Assembly: GCF_003851685.1 (NCBI RefSeq)
Contig: NZ_CP027727.1
Location: forward strand, 2,542,001-2,606,000
Length of the DNA: 64,000 nt
Direction of reading: 5' to 3'
Source: Pseudomonas sp. R5-89-07
GTDB taxonomy: Bacteria > Pseudomonadota > Gammaproteobacteria > Pseudomonadales > Pseudomonadaceae
Position numbers and translations under genes: made by a program. How positions within the stretch are numbered: the stretch's first letter is position 1; each line of letters begins with the position of its first letter. Of the stretch, positions 47,816 to 55,897 are shown one piece after another. Under the pieces are notes generated by a model that was not told the DNA's origin, ran no database searches, and worked only from the letters and a program-made list of their open reading frames with translations.

Positions 47816-49144
47816 ATGCACGCCCATAAAGTCATTTGGCAGGAAGGCATGCTGTTGCGGCCACAGCACCTGCAGCACAACGACCGTCATTACCAGCAAC
47901 AGCTCAACCAGACGCGTTTGTTGAGCCCTGACGCTTGGGGGTTCCTCACGCTGGAACTCGATGTGCAGTACCTCAACCTCGGTAAATTGGTGGTCACTCA
48001 AGCCAGTGGGGTGTTGCCGGACGGTAGCCTGTTCGATCACGGCACCGCCATGGAACCGTTGGTATTGCAGGTGCCAGCCAACTCAGGGGAACAGGCAGTT
48101 TACCTGGGGCTGCTGCTGGCGACAGGCAATCAGACCGAAACCCGCCAACCGGAGCAGGACGACGTGCTGGCGCGCTACCTTAGCTGTGAGGTTGAGGTCG
48201 GAGATTCCAACGCCAGGACCGACTCTCGTTGCCTCATTCAGTGCGCCCGGCCTGACGTGCGCCTGCTGTTGGGTGAGCAGCACCGGGAACAGGGCTTTGT
48301 CCGCCTCAAGATTGCTCAGGTGCTGGAGTCTACCGACGGGGGCGGCGTGCGCCTGGATGCGGGGTTCGTGCCTACGTTCATTTTCATGCAGGACCGCGGC
48401 TATGTAGCGTCTTGCCTCAAGGAGGTGATCGGCTTGCTCGCGTCGCGAGGCGACGCCATCGCGACGCGCATCCGCGGCGAGAGCACTGCTGGTGGTACGC
48501 AGGTTGGCGATTTTCTGATGCTGCAAGTGATCAATCGTACCGAGTTGGAGTTGCGGCACTGCTTGAGTCAGGCCCAGGTTCGCCCTGAAGCGGTGTTCCG
48601 CGCACTGTTGGCGCTGCTCGGTGAGTTATCGACCTTCGCCAGCGACAGCAAGCGCGCAGTGCTGGATGTGCAGTACCGGCACGCCAACCAGGGGGCCAGT
48701 TTTCGTGGGCTGATGGAAGCTGTCCGCGCCGTGCTGTCGGTTGTACTGGAACAACACTCCATCGAGTTGACCCTGCAACCACGTCAGTACGGTGTATTGG
48801 TTTGTCCGGTCAGCGACCTGAAATTGCTGGGTAGCGCGACGTTTATCCTGGCGGCCACCGGGCAGTGTGATTCGGAAGAATTACGCCAGCGCCTGCCGGC
48901 GCATTTGAAAGTCGGCCCCGTGGAGCGCATACGCGAGTTGGTCAATCTGCACTTGGCGGGTATCAAGGTCAAACCACTGCCTGTGGCGCCGCGCCAGATC
49001 CCGTTTCATGCCGCCAAGACCTATTTCATGCTGGATATGAGCGCCCGCGATATCGCGCAATTGGAACAGTCGGGTGGGTTCGCCTTCCATGTAGGGGGTG
49101 AATTCTCCGGGCTTGAGCTTACCTTCTGGGCCATCAGGAATTGA
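47816..49144 (+). CDS. tssK: T6SS baseplate protein TssK
   Basis: The 442-residue TssK begins VIWQEGMLLRPQHLQHNDRH, the family hallmark, and ends with IAQLEQSGGFAFHVGGEFSGLELTFWAIRN. It links the baseplate to the membrane complex. The start at 47816 follows GAGG by nine bases, directly after the tssJ stop. Confidence 0.96.
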   Translation: MHAHKVIWQEGMLLRPQHLQHNDRHYQQQLNQTRLLSPDAWGFLTLELDVQYLNLGKLVVTQASGVLPDGSLFDHGTAMEPLVLQVPANSGEQAVYLGLLLATGNQTETRQPEQDDVLARYLSCEVEVGDSNARTDSRCLIQCARPDVRLLLGEQHREQGFVRLKIAQVLESTDGGGVRLDAGFVPTFIFMQDRGYVASCLKEVIGLLASRGDAIATRIRGESTAGGTQVGDFLMLQVINRTELELRHCLSQAQVRPEAVFRALLALLGELSTFASDSKRAVLDVQYRHANQGASFRGLMEAVRAVLSVVLEQHSIELTLQPRQYGVLVCPVSDLKLLGSATFILAATGQCDSEELRQRLPAHLKVGPVERIRELVNLHLAGIKVKPLPVAPRQIPFHAAKTYFMLDMSARDIAQLEQSGGFAFHVGGEFSGLELTFWAIRN

Positions 49145-49149
49145 ATGCT

Positions 49150-50010
49150 ATGGACAGTGAATATTCGCAGGATGAGAAAACCGTCCTGCTCGACCGCGAC
49201 GGTCATGGACCCGTACAGGGGCCGCTCACGGAGTTTCCATCGCCGCCGCGCTATGAGCAGTTGCAAGACCGGATGATCTACGCGAGCCAAGCGTTGGGCG
49301 CACACAGCTTTACGACAGCGCTCAATCCCCTGATGGTTGCGGCTTGGGGGATATTGTCGGAAGTGGTCCAGCTCAAGGGCTGCTCCGGCCGGGAAAACCT
49401 CATCGCGATCAACGACCGATTGTCATCGGCGGTGACCCAATTCGAAACCCGTGCCTTGCAGGCAGGCATTGAAAACACCCAAGTCATGTCGGCGCGCTAC
49501 GTATTGTGCAGCGTGATCGACGAAGCTGTGGTGACCACGGCGTGGGGGGCTCGAAGCGACTGGCCGAAGATGAGCCTGTTAAGCCGCTTTCACCACGAGA
49601 CGTTCGGCGGCGAGAAGGTATTCCAGCTGCTGGAACGCCTGGCGCGTGACCCGCTAAAACACTTGGCGATGCTGGAGCTGCTGTATCTGTGCCTGTCCCT
49701 GGGGTTCGAAGGTAAATATCGGGTGATGGCGCGGGGAGGCTTGCAACTCGAGGCCGTTCGCGATGGCCTGTATCGACAGATCAGGCACGTGCGTGGCAAC
49801 GCGCCGTCGGTGTCTGTTCTGCCGGCCGGGCAGGGGCGTGCGCGACGCAGGCGCATACGCATCATTCCTGCCCGCTGGGTTGTTGCCTTCACTGTGTGTT
49901 GTTTGCTCGCGATGTACGCAGGGTTTGCCTGGATGTTGGAACGCGAAAGGGCGAGCGCTCTGCAACACCTTTCATTTTCGGCGTCGGATCTTACCCAGAC
50001 GCCCGTGTAA
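49150..50010 (+). CDS. tssL: T6SS membrane-complex protein TssL (DotU/IcmH-like)
   Basis: The 286-residue protein has an N-terminal cytoplasmic DotU domain (NPLMVAAWGILSEVVQLKG and RYVLCSVIDEAVVTTAWGA) and one C-terminal membrane helix (VVAFTVCCLLAMYAGFAWML). It has no OmpA-like peptidoglycan-binding extension. It pairs with TssM in the inner membrane. Confidence 0.94.
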   Translation: MDSEYSQDEKTVLLDRDGHGPVQGPLTEFPSPPRYEQLQDRMIYASQALGAHSFTTALNPLMVAAWGILSEVVQLKGCSGRENLIAINDRLSSAVTQFETRALQAGIENTQVMSARYVLCSVIDEAVVTTAWGARSDWPKMSLLSRFHHETFGGEKVFQLLERLARDPLKHLAMLELLYLCLSLGFEGKYRVMARGGLQLEAVRDGLYRQIRHVRGNAPSVSVLPAGQGRARRRRIRIIPARWVVAFTVCCLLAMYAGFAWMLERERASALQHLSFSASDLTQTPV

Positions 50011-50026
50011 ACGCAGGGAGCAATGA

Positions 50027-53000
50027 ATGAACGCATTCTTCAAGGGCGTGGGTGCCGTGCTGGGCAGAGTTTGGGTTTGGAGCCTGGTGCTGGTGTTTTG
50101 CTGCACGGCACTGGTGTGGTATGTCGGGCCGCTGTTGGCCGTGGACGACCACCGGTTCTGGCAAAGCGCGACTGCCCGCCTGGCCACCCTTTGCGCTTTG
50201 TTTCTGCTGTGGGGATTGGCAATGGTCCTGGTGGGTGGGCGCCGTGCCGCTGGGCTCGAAAGGTCCGTTCCGCCCACGGCTCACCCGCCAGAGAGCGCGG
50301 TGGAGGACGAACAGAAGCACGTTCGTGGTCGTTTCAATGACGCCCTGCAGCGGTTGAAGACGTCGCCCCGCTACGGGGAGCGCAACGCGCGCTGGCGCCA
50401 TGAGTTGCCCTGGTACCTGTTGATCGGTGAACCGGGCAGTGGCAAGACCCAACTCTTGGCCGCCGCTGGCTTGCAGTCACCGCTCGACCAGGCTGACACG
50501 CGGCCCGAGCGCGGCGGCGCGCAGTGTGACTGGTACTTCGCCGAGGACGGTGTACTCATCGATACGCCAGGGCGCTATCTGATTCAACCCGACCGTTCGG
50601 TGGATGCCGCCGGCTGGACCACCTTGTTGACCAGGCTGAGGCGGCGGCATCGCGTCCGTCCGCTCAATGGCGTGGTGGTGACGGTGTCGCTGGACAGGCT
50701 CTTGAGCGGTAACGAGCACGACCTGGAACAACTGGCGCGCCATGTCCGTTCGCGCTTGCAGGACATTACGCAGGTGCTGCATGTGGATGTGCCCCTGTAT
50801 CTGGTGTTAACCCAGGCTGACCGACTGCCGGGGTTCATCGAGTACTTCGACTCACCGTCAGGGGACGATGCCGATACGGTGCTGGGGCAGCCTCTGGATG
50901 CTGATGCGGCGGGCAATGACATCACCCAGGTTCGCCAGGTGTTCGAACAGTTACTGCAACGCTTGCACAGTGAATTGATTGAACGACTGCACCAGGAACG
51001 TGATGTCGAGCGCCGGGGCCAGATGCTTGATTTTCCCCAGCATATGGCGCGCATAGGCGAGCGTTTGTGCCTGTTCATCGAGTGGGCGTTTTCCACCCAT
51101 CGCTGCCAGCGCATCAACGGTTTGCGTGGGTTCTACCTGACCTGTGCCAGCGACAGGCGCAGCCATTTCGTGCCGGGGCTGTTCAGTCGGGTGATCTTTG
51201 CCGAGGCGGATTTGGCAGCTTTGCAGACCCGCGAGCAACAGCGCATCCGGCAGCGCAATGGGTTGCTGGGGATGGCCGCTGCGCTGGTTCTGGCGTCTGC
51301 CTGCGGGCTGTGGATGCACAGTTATACGGTCAACCAGCAACGTTTGGCGCACATCGCTGCACTCAGCGCACCCGTGATGCAGGCCAGCGATGAAACCTTG
51401 ACACTTCTGGCGCTGCTGGACGCTCGCTGGGCCGCGACCCAGGTGTTTCCCGCACCAGACGACACCCCGCTGATCGAGCGAGCCGGCCTGTATCAGGGCG
51501 AGGTCAGCCGCCCTTGGGTGGCCCGCGCCTATGAACAGGCGTTGCAGCAGCAACTGCTGGGTCGCACGGTTACCCTGCTGGAAGACCAGGTGCGCGCCAG
51601 CCTCGGCGATCGGGAGCGCCTCCTCGACAGCTTGCGGGCCTACCTGATGCTCAATCTGCGGGAGCGCCGTGATACCACGTGGCTGGCGCAGCATATGGCG
51701 AGCTACTGGTCGCTGCGGTTTTCCGGTGATATGTCGGTACAGAGACGCCTGAATGAACATTGGGCGCGACTGCTCGAGCAGCCGTTTGCAGCCTCCCTCA
51801 ATGACGAGCTGGTGGCTCAGGCGCGTGCTGCACTGCGCGGCGAATCACTGGCCGATGTGGTGTACCGGGTACTGCGCGAACAATCGCGCGATCTGGCGCC
51901 GTTGCGCCTGGCCGAGGGCAAGGCTTTCGCCGCCATCGATCCCTCTGTGCCGGGTTTCTACACCAAACGTTATGTGCAGTACTTCCAAGCGCAAGGCCCA
52001 CGGCTGGTGAATACCATCGCCCAGGATAACTGGGTTCTAGGGGAAGGCACTGACTTGAGCGGTCAGGATCTGCAGCGCTTGATGACCGAACTGCAACAGC
52101 GCTACTTCAGCGAATACGCCGAGGCCTGGAGCGACGCCCTCGGTCGCGTCAGGCTGCTGCAAACCGATAACCTGCGCGAGGACGCCGAACGGCTTGCCGG
52201 GTTGACGTCGGCCCAATCGCCAGTCATTTTGCTGCTGCAGCAGCTCCGTGAGAATACCCGTTTACTGCCGGCCCTTGAGTTGCCTGCCGCGGGGATCGAG
52301 CCGACAGGCGCGTTGGGCGTGATCGCCAAGACTGCGGTGGCGCAGGGGCAAACGGCCTCGGGCGACTCGGCTCGCCGGGCCTTGCAGCGGCGTTTCGAAC
52401 CCTTGCACCAATTGCTGGATGAGCTGCAGAACCCAAGCGCTGAGCTGACCCAGGGGCTGCACCTGCTTGACCAATTGCATCTGCAATTGGCGGCGCTCAA
52501 CCGCGAGGGTTCGCCGGAGCAGGCGGCTTTCTTGCGGGCGAAGCGGCGGATGGACGGCCAGCAGGACGTGTTGGGCAGCCTGCGTGAAACGGCCTCCCGT
52601 TTGCCGCTTCCGCTGGCCGCTTGGTTTGAAGGGATTGCCGAGCAGACGTGGCGCCATTTATTGGACCAGGCCTATGTTCATGTGAATCTACGCTATCAGA
52701 GCGAGGTGCAAGGGCTTTACGCGAGGGCGATTCGTCAGCGCTATCCGTTCAATGCCCATGCAACGAGTGATGTGGCCCTTGACGATTTTCGTGAGTTCTT
52801 TAAACCCCAAGGCGTCTTGGCGCGTTTTTACGAGGGGTATCTGCGCGCTTTTGTCAGCGCAGAGGGTACTCGCTACCGGTTACGTGGGGTGGACGGACAT
52901 AGTTTGCCCATCTCACGCTCGCTGCTGGATCAATTGACGAAAGCCCAGGTTATCCGACGCGGCTTTTTCGGCGAAGACCAGGCGGAGTTGACCGTGGGCT

Positions 53001-53383
53001 TTACTTTGGCGCCCTACAGTCTGGATCAGGCGGTGAACCGGGCGACCTTGCGCTTGGGTGAAAAGCAGTTGGAATACCGGCACGGCCCGGTCATACCCAT
53101 GACGTTCCAGTGGCCCATTGAAGCAGACAACGGTCGCACCAGCCTCGTACTGGAGAGGGGCGTCGAACTGCGTCCCCTGGGTATCGAGAAGAACACTGGC
53201 GCCTGGTCATTGTTTCGGTTTTTCGATTTGCTGCATCGAGAGCCTGCGAGTGACCGCAACGCGCAAATCGTCAAGGCCGACCTGGCCGGGTTGCGCGCCA
53301 ATTACCTGCTGACCAGCCAACGCACACCCAGCCCATTTGAAATGGACACGTGGCGCACCTTCCGTCTGCCGGAGCAACTGTGA
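50027..53383 (+). CDS. tssM: T6SS membrane-complex protein TssM (IcmF-like)
   Basis: The 1118-residue protein has two N-terminal membrane helices (about 12-32 and 45-66), a cytoplasmic GTPase-like domain with an intact Walker A GEPGSGKTQLL near residue 130, and a third helix near 420-440 (GLLGMAAALVLASACGLWM). A long periplasmic domain ends in the TssM C-terminal fold (DFREFFKPQGVLARFYEGYL and FRFFDLLHRE). It spans the envelope and contacts TssJ. GGGAG precedes the second of two close ATGs. The stop overlaps the phosphatase start. Confidence 0.95.
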   Translation: MNAFFKGVGAVLGRVWVWSLVLVFCCTALVWYVGPLLAVDDHRFWQSATARLATLCALFLLWGLAMVLVGGRRAAGLERSVPPTAHPPESAVEDEQKHVRGRFNDALQRLKTSPRYGERNARWRHELPWYLLIGEPGSGKTQLLAAAGLQSPLDQADTRPERGGAQCDWYFAEDGVLIDTPGRYLIQPDRSVDAAGWTTLLTRLRRRHRVRPLNGVVVTVSLDRLLSGNEHDLEQLARHVRSRLQDITQVLHVDVPLYLVLTQADRLPGFIEYFDSPSGDDADTVLGQPLDADAAGNDITQVRQVFEQLLQRLHSELIERLHQERDVERRGQMLDFPQHMARIGERLCLFIEWAFSTHRCQRINGLRGFYLTCASDRRSHFVPGLFSRVIFAEADLAALQTREQQRIRQRNGLLGMAAALVLASACGLWMHSYTVNQQRLAHIAALSAPVMQASDETLTLLALLDARWAATQVFPAPDDTPLIERAGLYQGEVSRPWVARAYEQALQQQLLGRTVTLLEDQVRASLGDRERLLDSLRAYLMLNLRERRDTTWLAQHMASYWSLRFSGDMSVQRRLNEHWARLLEQPFAASLNDELVAQARAALRGESLADVVYRVLREQSRDLAPLRLAEGKAFAAIDPSVPGFYTKRYVQYFQAQGPRLVNTIAQDNWVLGEGTDLSGQDLQRLMTELQQRYFSEYAEAWSDALGRVRLLQTDNLREDAERLAGLTSAQSPVILLLQQLRENTRLLPALELPAAGIEPTGALGVIAKTAVAQGQTASGDSARRALQRRFEPLHQLLDELQNPSAELTQGLHLLDQLHLQLAALNREGSPEQAAFLRAKRRMDGQQDVLGSLRETASRLPLPLAAWFEGIAEQTWRHLLDQAYVHVNLRYQSEVQGLYARAIRQRYPFNAHATSDVALDDFREFFKPQGVLARFYEGYLRAFVSAEGTRYRLRGVDGHSLPISRSLLDQLTKAQVIRRGFFGEDQAELTVGFTLAPYSLDQAVNRATLRLGEKQLEYRHGPVIPMTFQWPIEADNGRTSLVLERGVELRPLGIEKNTGAWSLFRFFDLLHREPASDRNAQIVKADLAGLRANYLLTSQRTPSPFEMDTWRTFRLPEQL

Positions 53384-54111
53384 ACCTGATGCTCCCCACA
53401 TGGCGCAGTGCCGGGCGTACCCAACGCGGGCAGTCACGGTTGCGCAATGAGGATGCCTTGCTCGATTGCCCGCAGCGAGGGTGTTGGGCTGTGGCGGACG
53501 GCATGGGCGGTCACCGGCACGGCGATGTCGCCAGCCAGTGGGTGATCAGCAGCCTCGCGTCGCTGTCGGCGCAGGGAAGCCTTGATCAGCGAGTCGAAGC
53601 GGTTCGGCAGGGCTTGCAGAATGTCAACCATCGGCTGGCGAATGCACGTCGAGGGCCTGGAGCCGTCGATGATGCTGTGATGGGCAGCACGGTGGTCGCG
53701 CTATTGTTGGAGAACGGGCGTGCGGCGTGTGTGTGGGCGGGGGATAGCCGCTGTTATTTGTGGCGCGAACAGAGCTTGTACCAGTTGTCGAAAGATCACT
53801 CGCTGTTGCAGCGCCTAATGGACGAGGGTCAGCTGAGTGCCACGCAAGCGCGGGCCTATCCCGATGCCAGAGCCTTGACGAGAGCCGTTGGCGCACACTC
53901 GCCCTTGCGACTTGAGGTGCTGGAACTCAGTACCCGCCCTGGCGACGTATTTTTGTTATGCAGCGATGGTCTCTATCAGGCACTCAGCCATGTCGAACTG
54001 GGCCTGGCGTTGAGTGCAGGCGGGCCGCAGCATGTCGTGGAACGATTGTTTGCCAGCGCGCTGCAAGCCCCGACGCGCGATGATCTGACCGCCGTCGTGG
54101 TGCAGTCATGA
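53380..54111 (+). CDS. PP2C-type Ser/Thr phosphatase of the T6SS (PppA/Stp1-like)
   Basis: The 243-residue protein has the PP2C metal-binding motifs intact: RNEDALLD, VADGMGGHRHGDVAS, GSTVVALL, WAGDSRCYLWR, LLCSDGLYQAL and the final RDDLTAVVV. A GTG start at 53380 overlaps the tssM stop and has GGAG five bases before it; an ATG at 53389 is the alternative. With the next gene it forms the post-translational switch known for Pseudomonas T6SS. The kinase start overlaps its stop (ATGA). Confidence 0.93.
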   Translation: MNLMLPTWRSAGRTQRGQSRLRNEDALLDCPQRGCWAVADGMGGHRHGDVASQWVISSLASLSAQGSLDQRVEAVRQGLQNVNHRLANARRGPGAVDDAVMGSTVVALLLENGRAACVWAGDSRCYLWREQSLYQLSKDHSLLQRLMDEGQLSATQARAYPDARALTRAVGAHSPLRLEVLELSTRPGDVFLLCSDGLYQALSHVELGLALSAGGPQHVVERLFASALQAPTRDDLTAVVVQS

Positions 54112-54950
54112 GCGTAGCATCAACCCTTCCGGTTTTGCTCGCCGGGCGTTACCACCTTGAGCATGTATTGGGCCGCGGCGGAATGGGCGTGGTGTACCGT
54201 GCGCGCGACCTGTTACATGAGCAGTTCGGCGAGCCTTGCCCCGGTGTGGCGCTAAAGCTGTTGGACGAGTCTTTATCAGCATGCCCCGATGCTCATGTGT
54301 TGCTGTACAGCGAGTTTGCATTGTCGCGTCGCCTGCGGCATGAGCACGTGGTGAGGATGTATTCGTTTGAGGTGGATGCGGGCAGCCAGACTGCCTTTTT
54401 TACCATGGAGCTGCTACACGGCATGACGCTGGACCGGCTGCTTGTGGAGTGCCCCGCTGGGTTGCCTTGGGCAGAACTGCAGCCAATTGCCCTGCAGTTG
54501 CTGGATGCGTTGGTTTATACCCATCGACACAACGTTCTGCATGGCGATATCAAACCGACCAATGTCATGGTGGGTGCAGAGGGCGTGCGCCTATTCGATT
54601 TCGGCCTAGGTCGGTCAGTTGCGCAGACTACGAAGGACTTGGCGAGTGTGAGTCGCGACCGGTTGAATGCCTGGACTCGCGCCTACGCGGCGCCTGAATT
54701 ACTGGCAGGTGGTGCGCTGACGCCCGCCGCTGACCTCTATGGCGTAGCGTGCGTCCTGTATGAGCTGGCCCAAGGCAATCGCCTGGGGGAACGCCAGCCG
54801 GGCCACAGACTGTCCCGGCCCAGGCAGTTGCCCCGACGGTGCTGGCCTGCGCTGCACGCCGCCTTGGCGCAGGACCCACAACGCCGGGCCCTGACGGTTG
54901 CCGAGTTGCGCGAGGCCATCGGTTGCCAGCGGCCTCGCTGGTACCGCTAG
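54108..54950 (+). CDS. Ser/Thr protein kinase of the T6SS (Stk1/PpkA-like)
   Basis: The 280-residue protein consists of the kinase domain only, with no membrane helix or C-terminal sensor, unlike longer PpkA. The Gly-loop is GRGGMGVVY, the ATP-binding Lys is in VALKLL, the metal motif is LFDFGLGR, and the APE motif is in YAAPELL. The catalytic loop reads HGDIKPTN, so the usual Arg of HRD is replaced by Gly while the catalytic Asp remains. It probably phosphorylates the FHA protein or other T6SS parts. It is the last gene of the cluster. Confidence 0.92.
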   Translation: MSVASTLPVLLAGRYHLEHVLGRGGMGVVYRARDLLHEQFGEPCPGVALKLLDESLSACPDAHVLLYSEFALSRRLRHEHVVRMYSFEVDAGSQTAFFTMELLHGMTLDRLLVECPAGLPWAELQPIALQLLDALVYTHRHNVLHGDIKPTNVMVGAEGVRLFDFGLGRSVAQTTKDLASVSRDRLNAWTRAYAAPELLAGGALTPAADLYGVACVLYELAQGNRLGERQPGHRLSRPRQLPRRCWPALHAALAQDPQRRALTVAELREAIGCQRPRWYR

Positions 54951-54958
54951 CCAGAGTG

Positions 54959-55288
54959 TCAGCCAGTCAAGTCATGCAGTTGGCAATAGTCAGCCCAACT
55001 CATGCCGGCCATCTGTGCGACTTCCTTATGCACCTCAAGGCGCTGGGCTTCGAAGGCTTCGCTGGACTCGGCAGTCAGCTTGAGGGTCAGCTCCCAGGCG
55101 AACAGGCCTTGGCGCTCGGCCTGGGCCTCGAACGCTTCATACAGGCGCTCGGTACGGTACTGCGCCACGGTTTCCCCCCTGGCTTGGGCGGCCAACGGGT
55201 TGAGGTTATTCAGCTCATCGGCCACGTCCGGGTGTTCGCCCAGGAACCGGTCCAGTGCACGTTGATAGTTATCGCCAGGTGCTGACAA
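54959..55288 (-). CDS. Small conserved protein of unknown function (DUF6388-like)
   Basis: The 109-residue soluble, acidic, mostly helical protein (NYQRALDRFLGEHPDVADELNNL, then VAQYRTERLYEAFEAQAERQGLFAWEL) has no signal peptide. It resembles small Pseudomonas proteins that I associate with DUF6388, though I cannot check this. It is convergent with the T6SS kinase gene, eight bases away, and is unlikely to be part of that system. Confidence 0.65.
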   Translation of the reverse strand: MSAPGDNYQRALDRFLGEHPDVADELNNLNPLAAQARGETVAQYRTERLYEAFEAQAERQGLFAWELTLKLTAESSEAFEAQRLEVHKEVAQMAGMSWADYCQLHDLTG

Positions 55289-55299
55289 CGGCTAGCGCC

Positions 55300-55578
55300 T
55301 CAATGAGAGGGGTGGGAGTCGACGTCGGGGGCGTGGCGGCCCAGATGACGCCGAGCGCGCTTGCGAGACCTGCGCTGGATCCAGCGTTGCAAAGGCGCCA
55401 GTAAAAAGAACATCAGGTAGGCGACGAGCACCAGCGTCAGGTCTATCCAGGTCTCCGCGACAGGCCCGGTGTAAAGCTCGATGACATTCTTGATTACAAA
55501 TAGCAGCGCTACGCTGCACAGCCACAACAGGATGGTGACAAACAAGGGACGCATGGTGCTGGACCGCTTATCGTGCAT
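55300..55578 (-). CDS. Small inner-membrane protein of unknown function
   Basis: The product is about 92 residues with two membrane helices (PLFVTILLWLCSVALLFVI and LTLVLVAYLMFFLL) joined by a short loop, and a strongly basic C-terminus (QRRSRKRARRHLGRH). The ATG at 55578 follows a purine-rich GGAGAGAGAGAG stretch; the frame is open further upstream to 55674, but that part does not look coding. No family is recognised. Confidence 0.6.
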   Translation of the reverse strand: MHDKRSSTMRPLFVTILLWLCSVALLFVIKNVIELYTGPVAETWIDLTLVLVAYLMFFLLAPLQRWIQRRSRKRARRHLGRHAPDVDSHPSH

Positions 55579-55897
55579 GGTAAGACTCTCTCTCTCCTTT
55601 GTGCCTGGGGTTGTCCAGGCAATGTTCCCTGAGTGGACACACGGTGTTATCCAGGTTGTAACATCCTTTAACACGCGGTAACGCCGCGGATAATACCGAC
55701 TCAGACGTGTTTAGGGGGCGGATCACGTAGGAAAGTTCGATTTTTCACCAAGGAATTTGTATCGAGCCCAAGGGTTTTTACCGAAAACGCCCGTGGACAT
55801 GGCGAAAAGCTTTCGCTCCCCGTATCAGGGCGTGTAGCGTTGACGCGTACTCGGGCGCTGATCTCCAGACGCCATGGATACGGGCAGAGGGCGGCTC
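55579..55897. other. Intergenic region before the EIIC-EAL gene
   Basis: No coding frame, REP unit or convincing promoter was recognised. A short AACACGCGGTAACGCCGCGG stretch near 55670 can form a weak hairpin. Confidence 0.4.

Noticed and set aside
34581..54950. Prophage or tailocin remnant, because of tail-tube and baseplate-like proteins
   Set aside because: TssJ/L/M, ClpV, FHA and the kinase/phosphatase pair identify a T6SS; no phage head, lysis or integrase genes are present.
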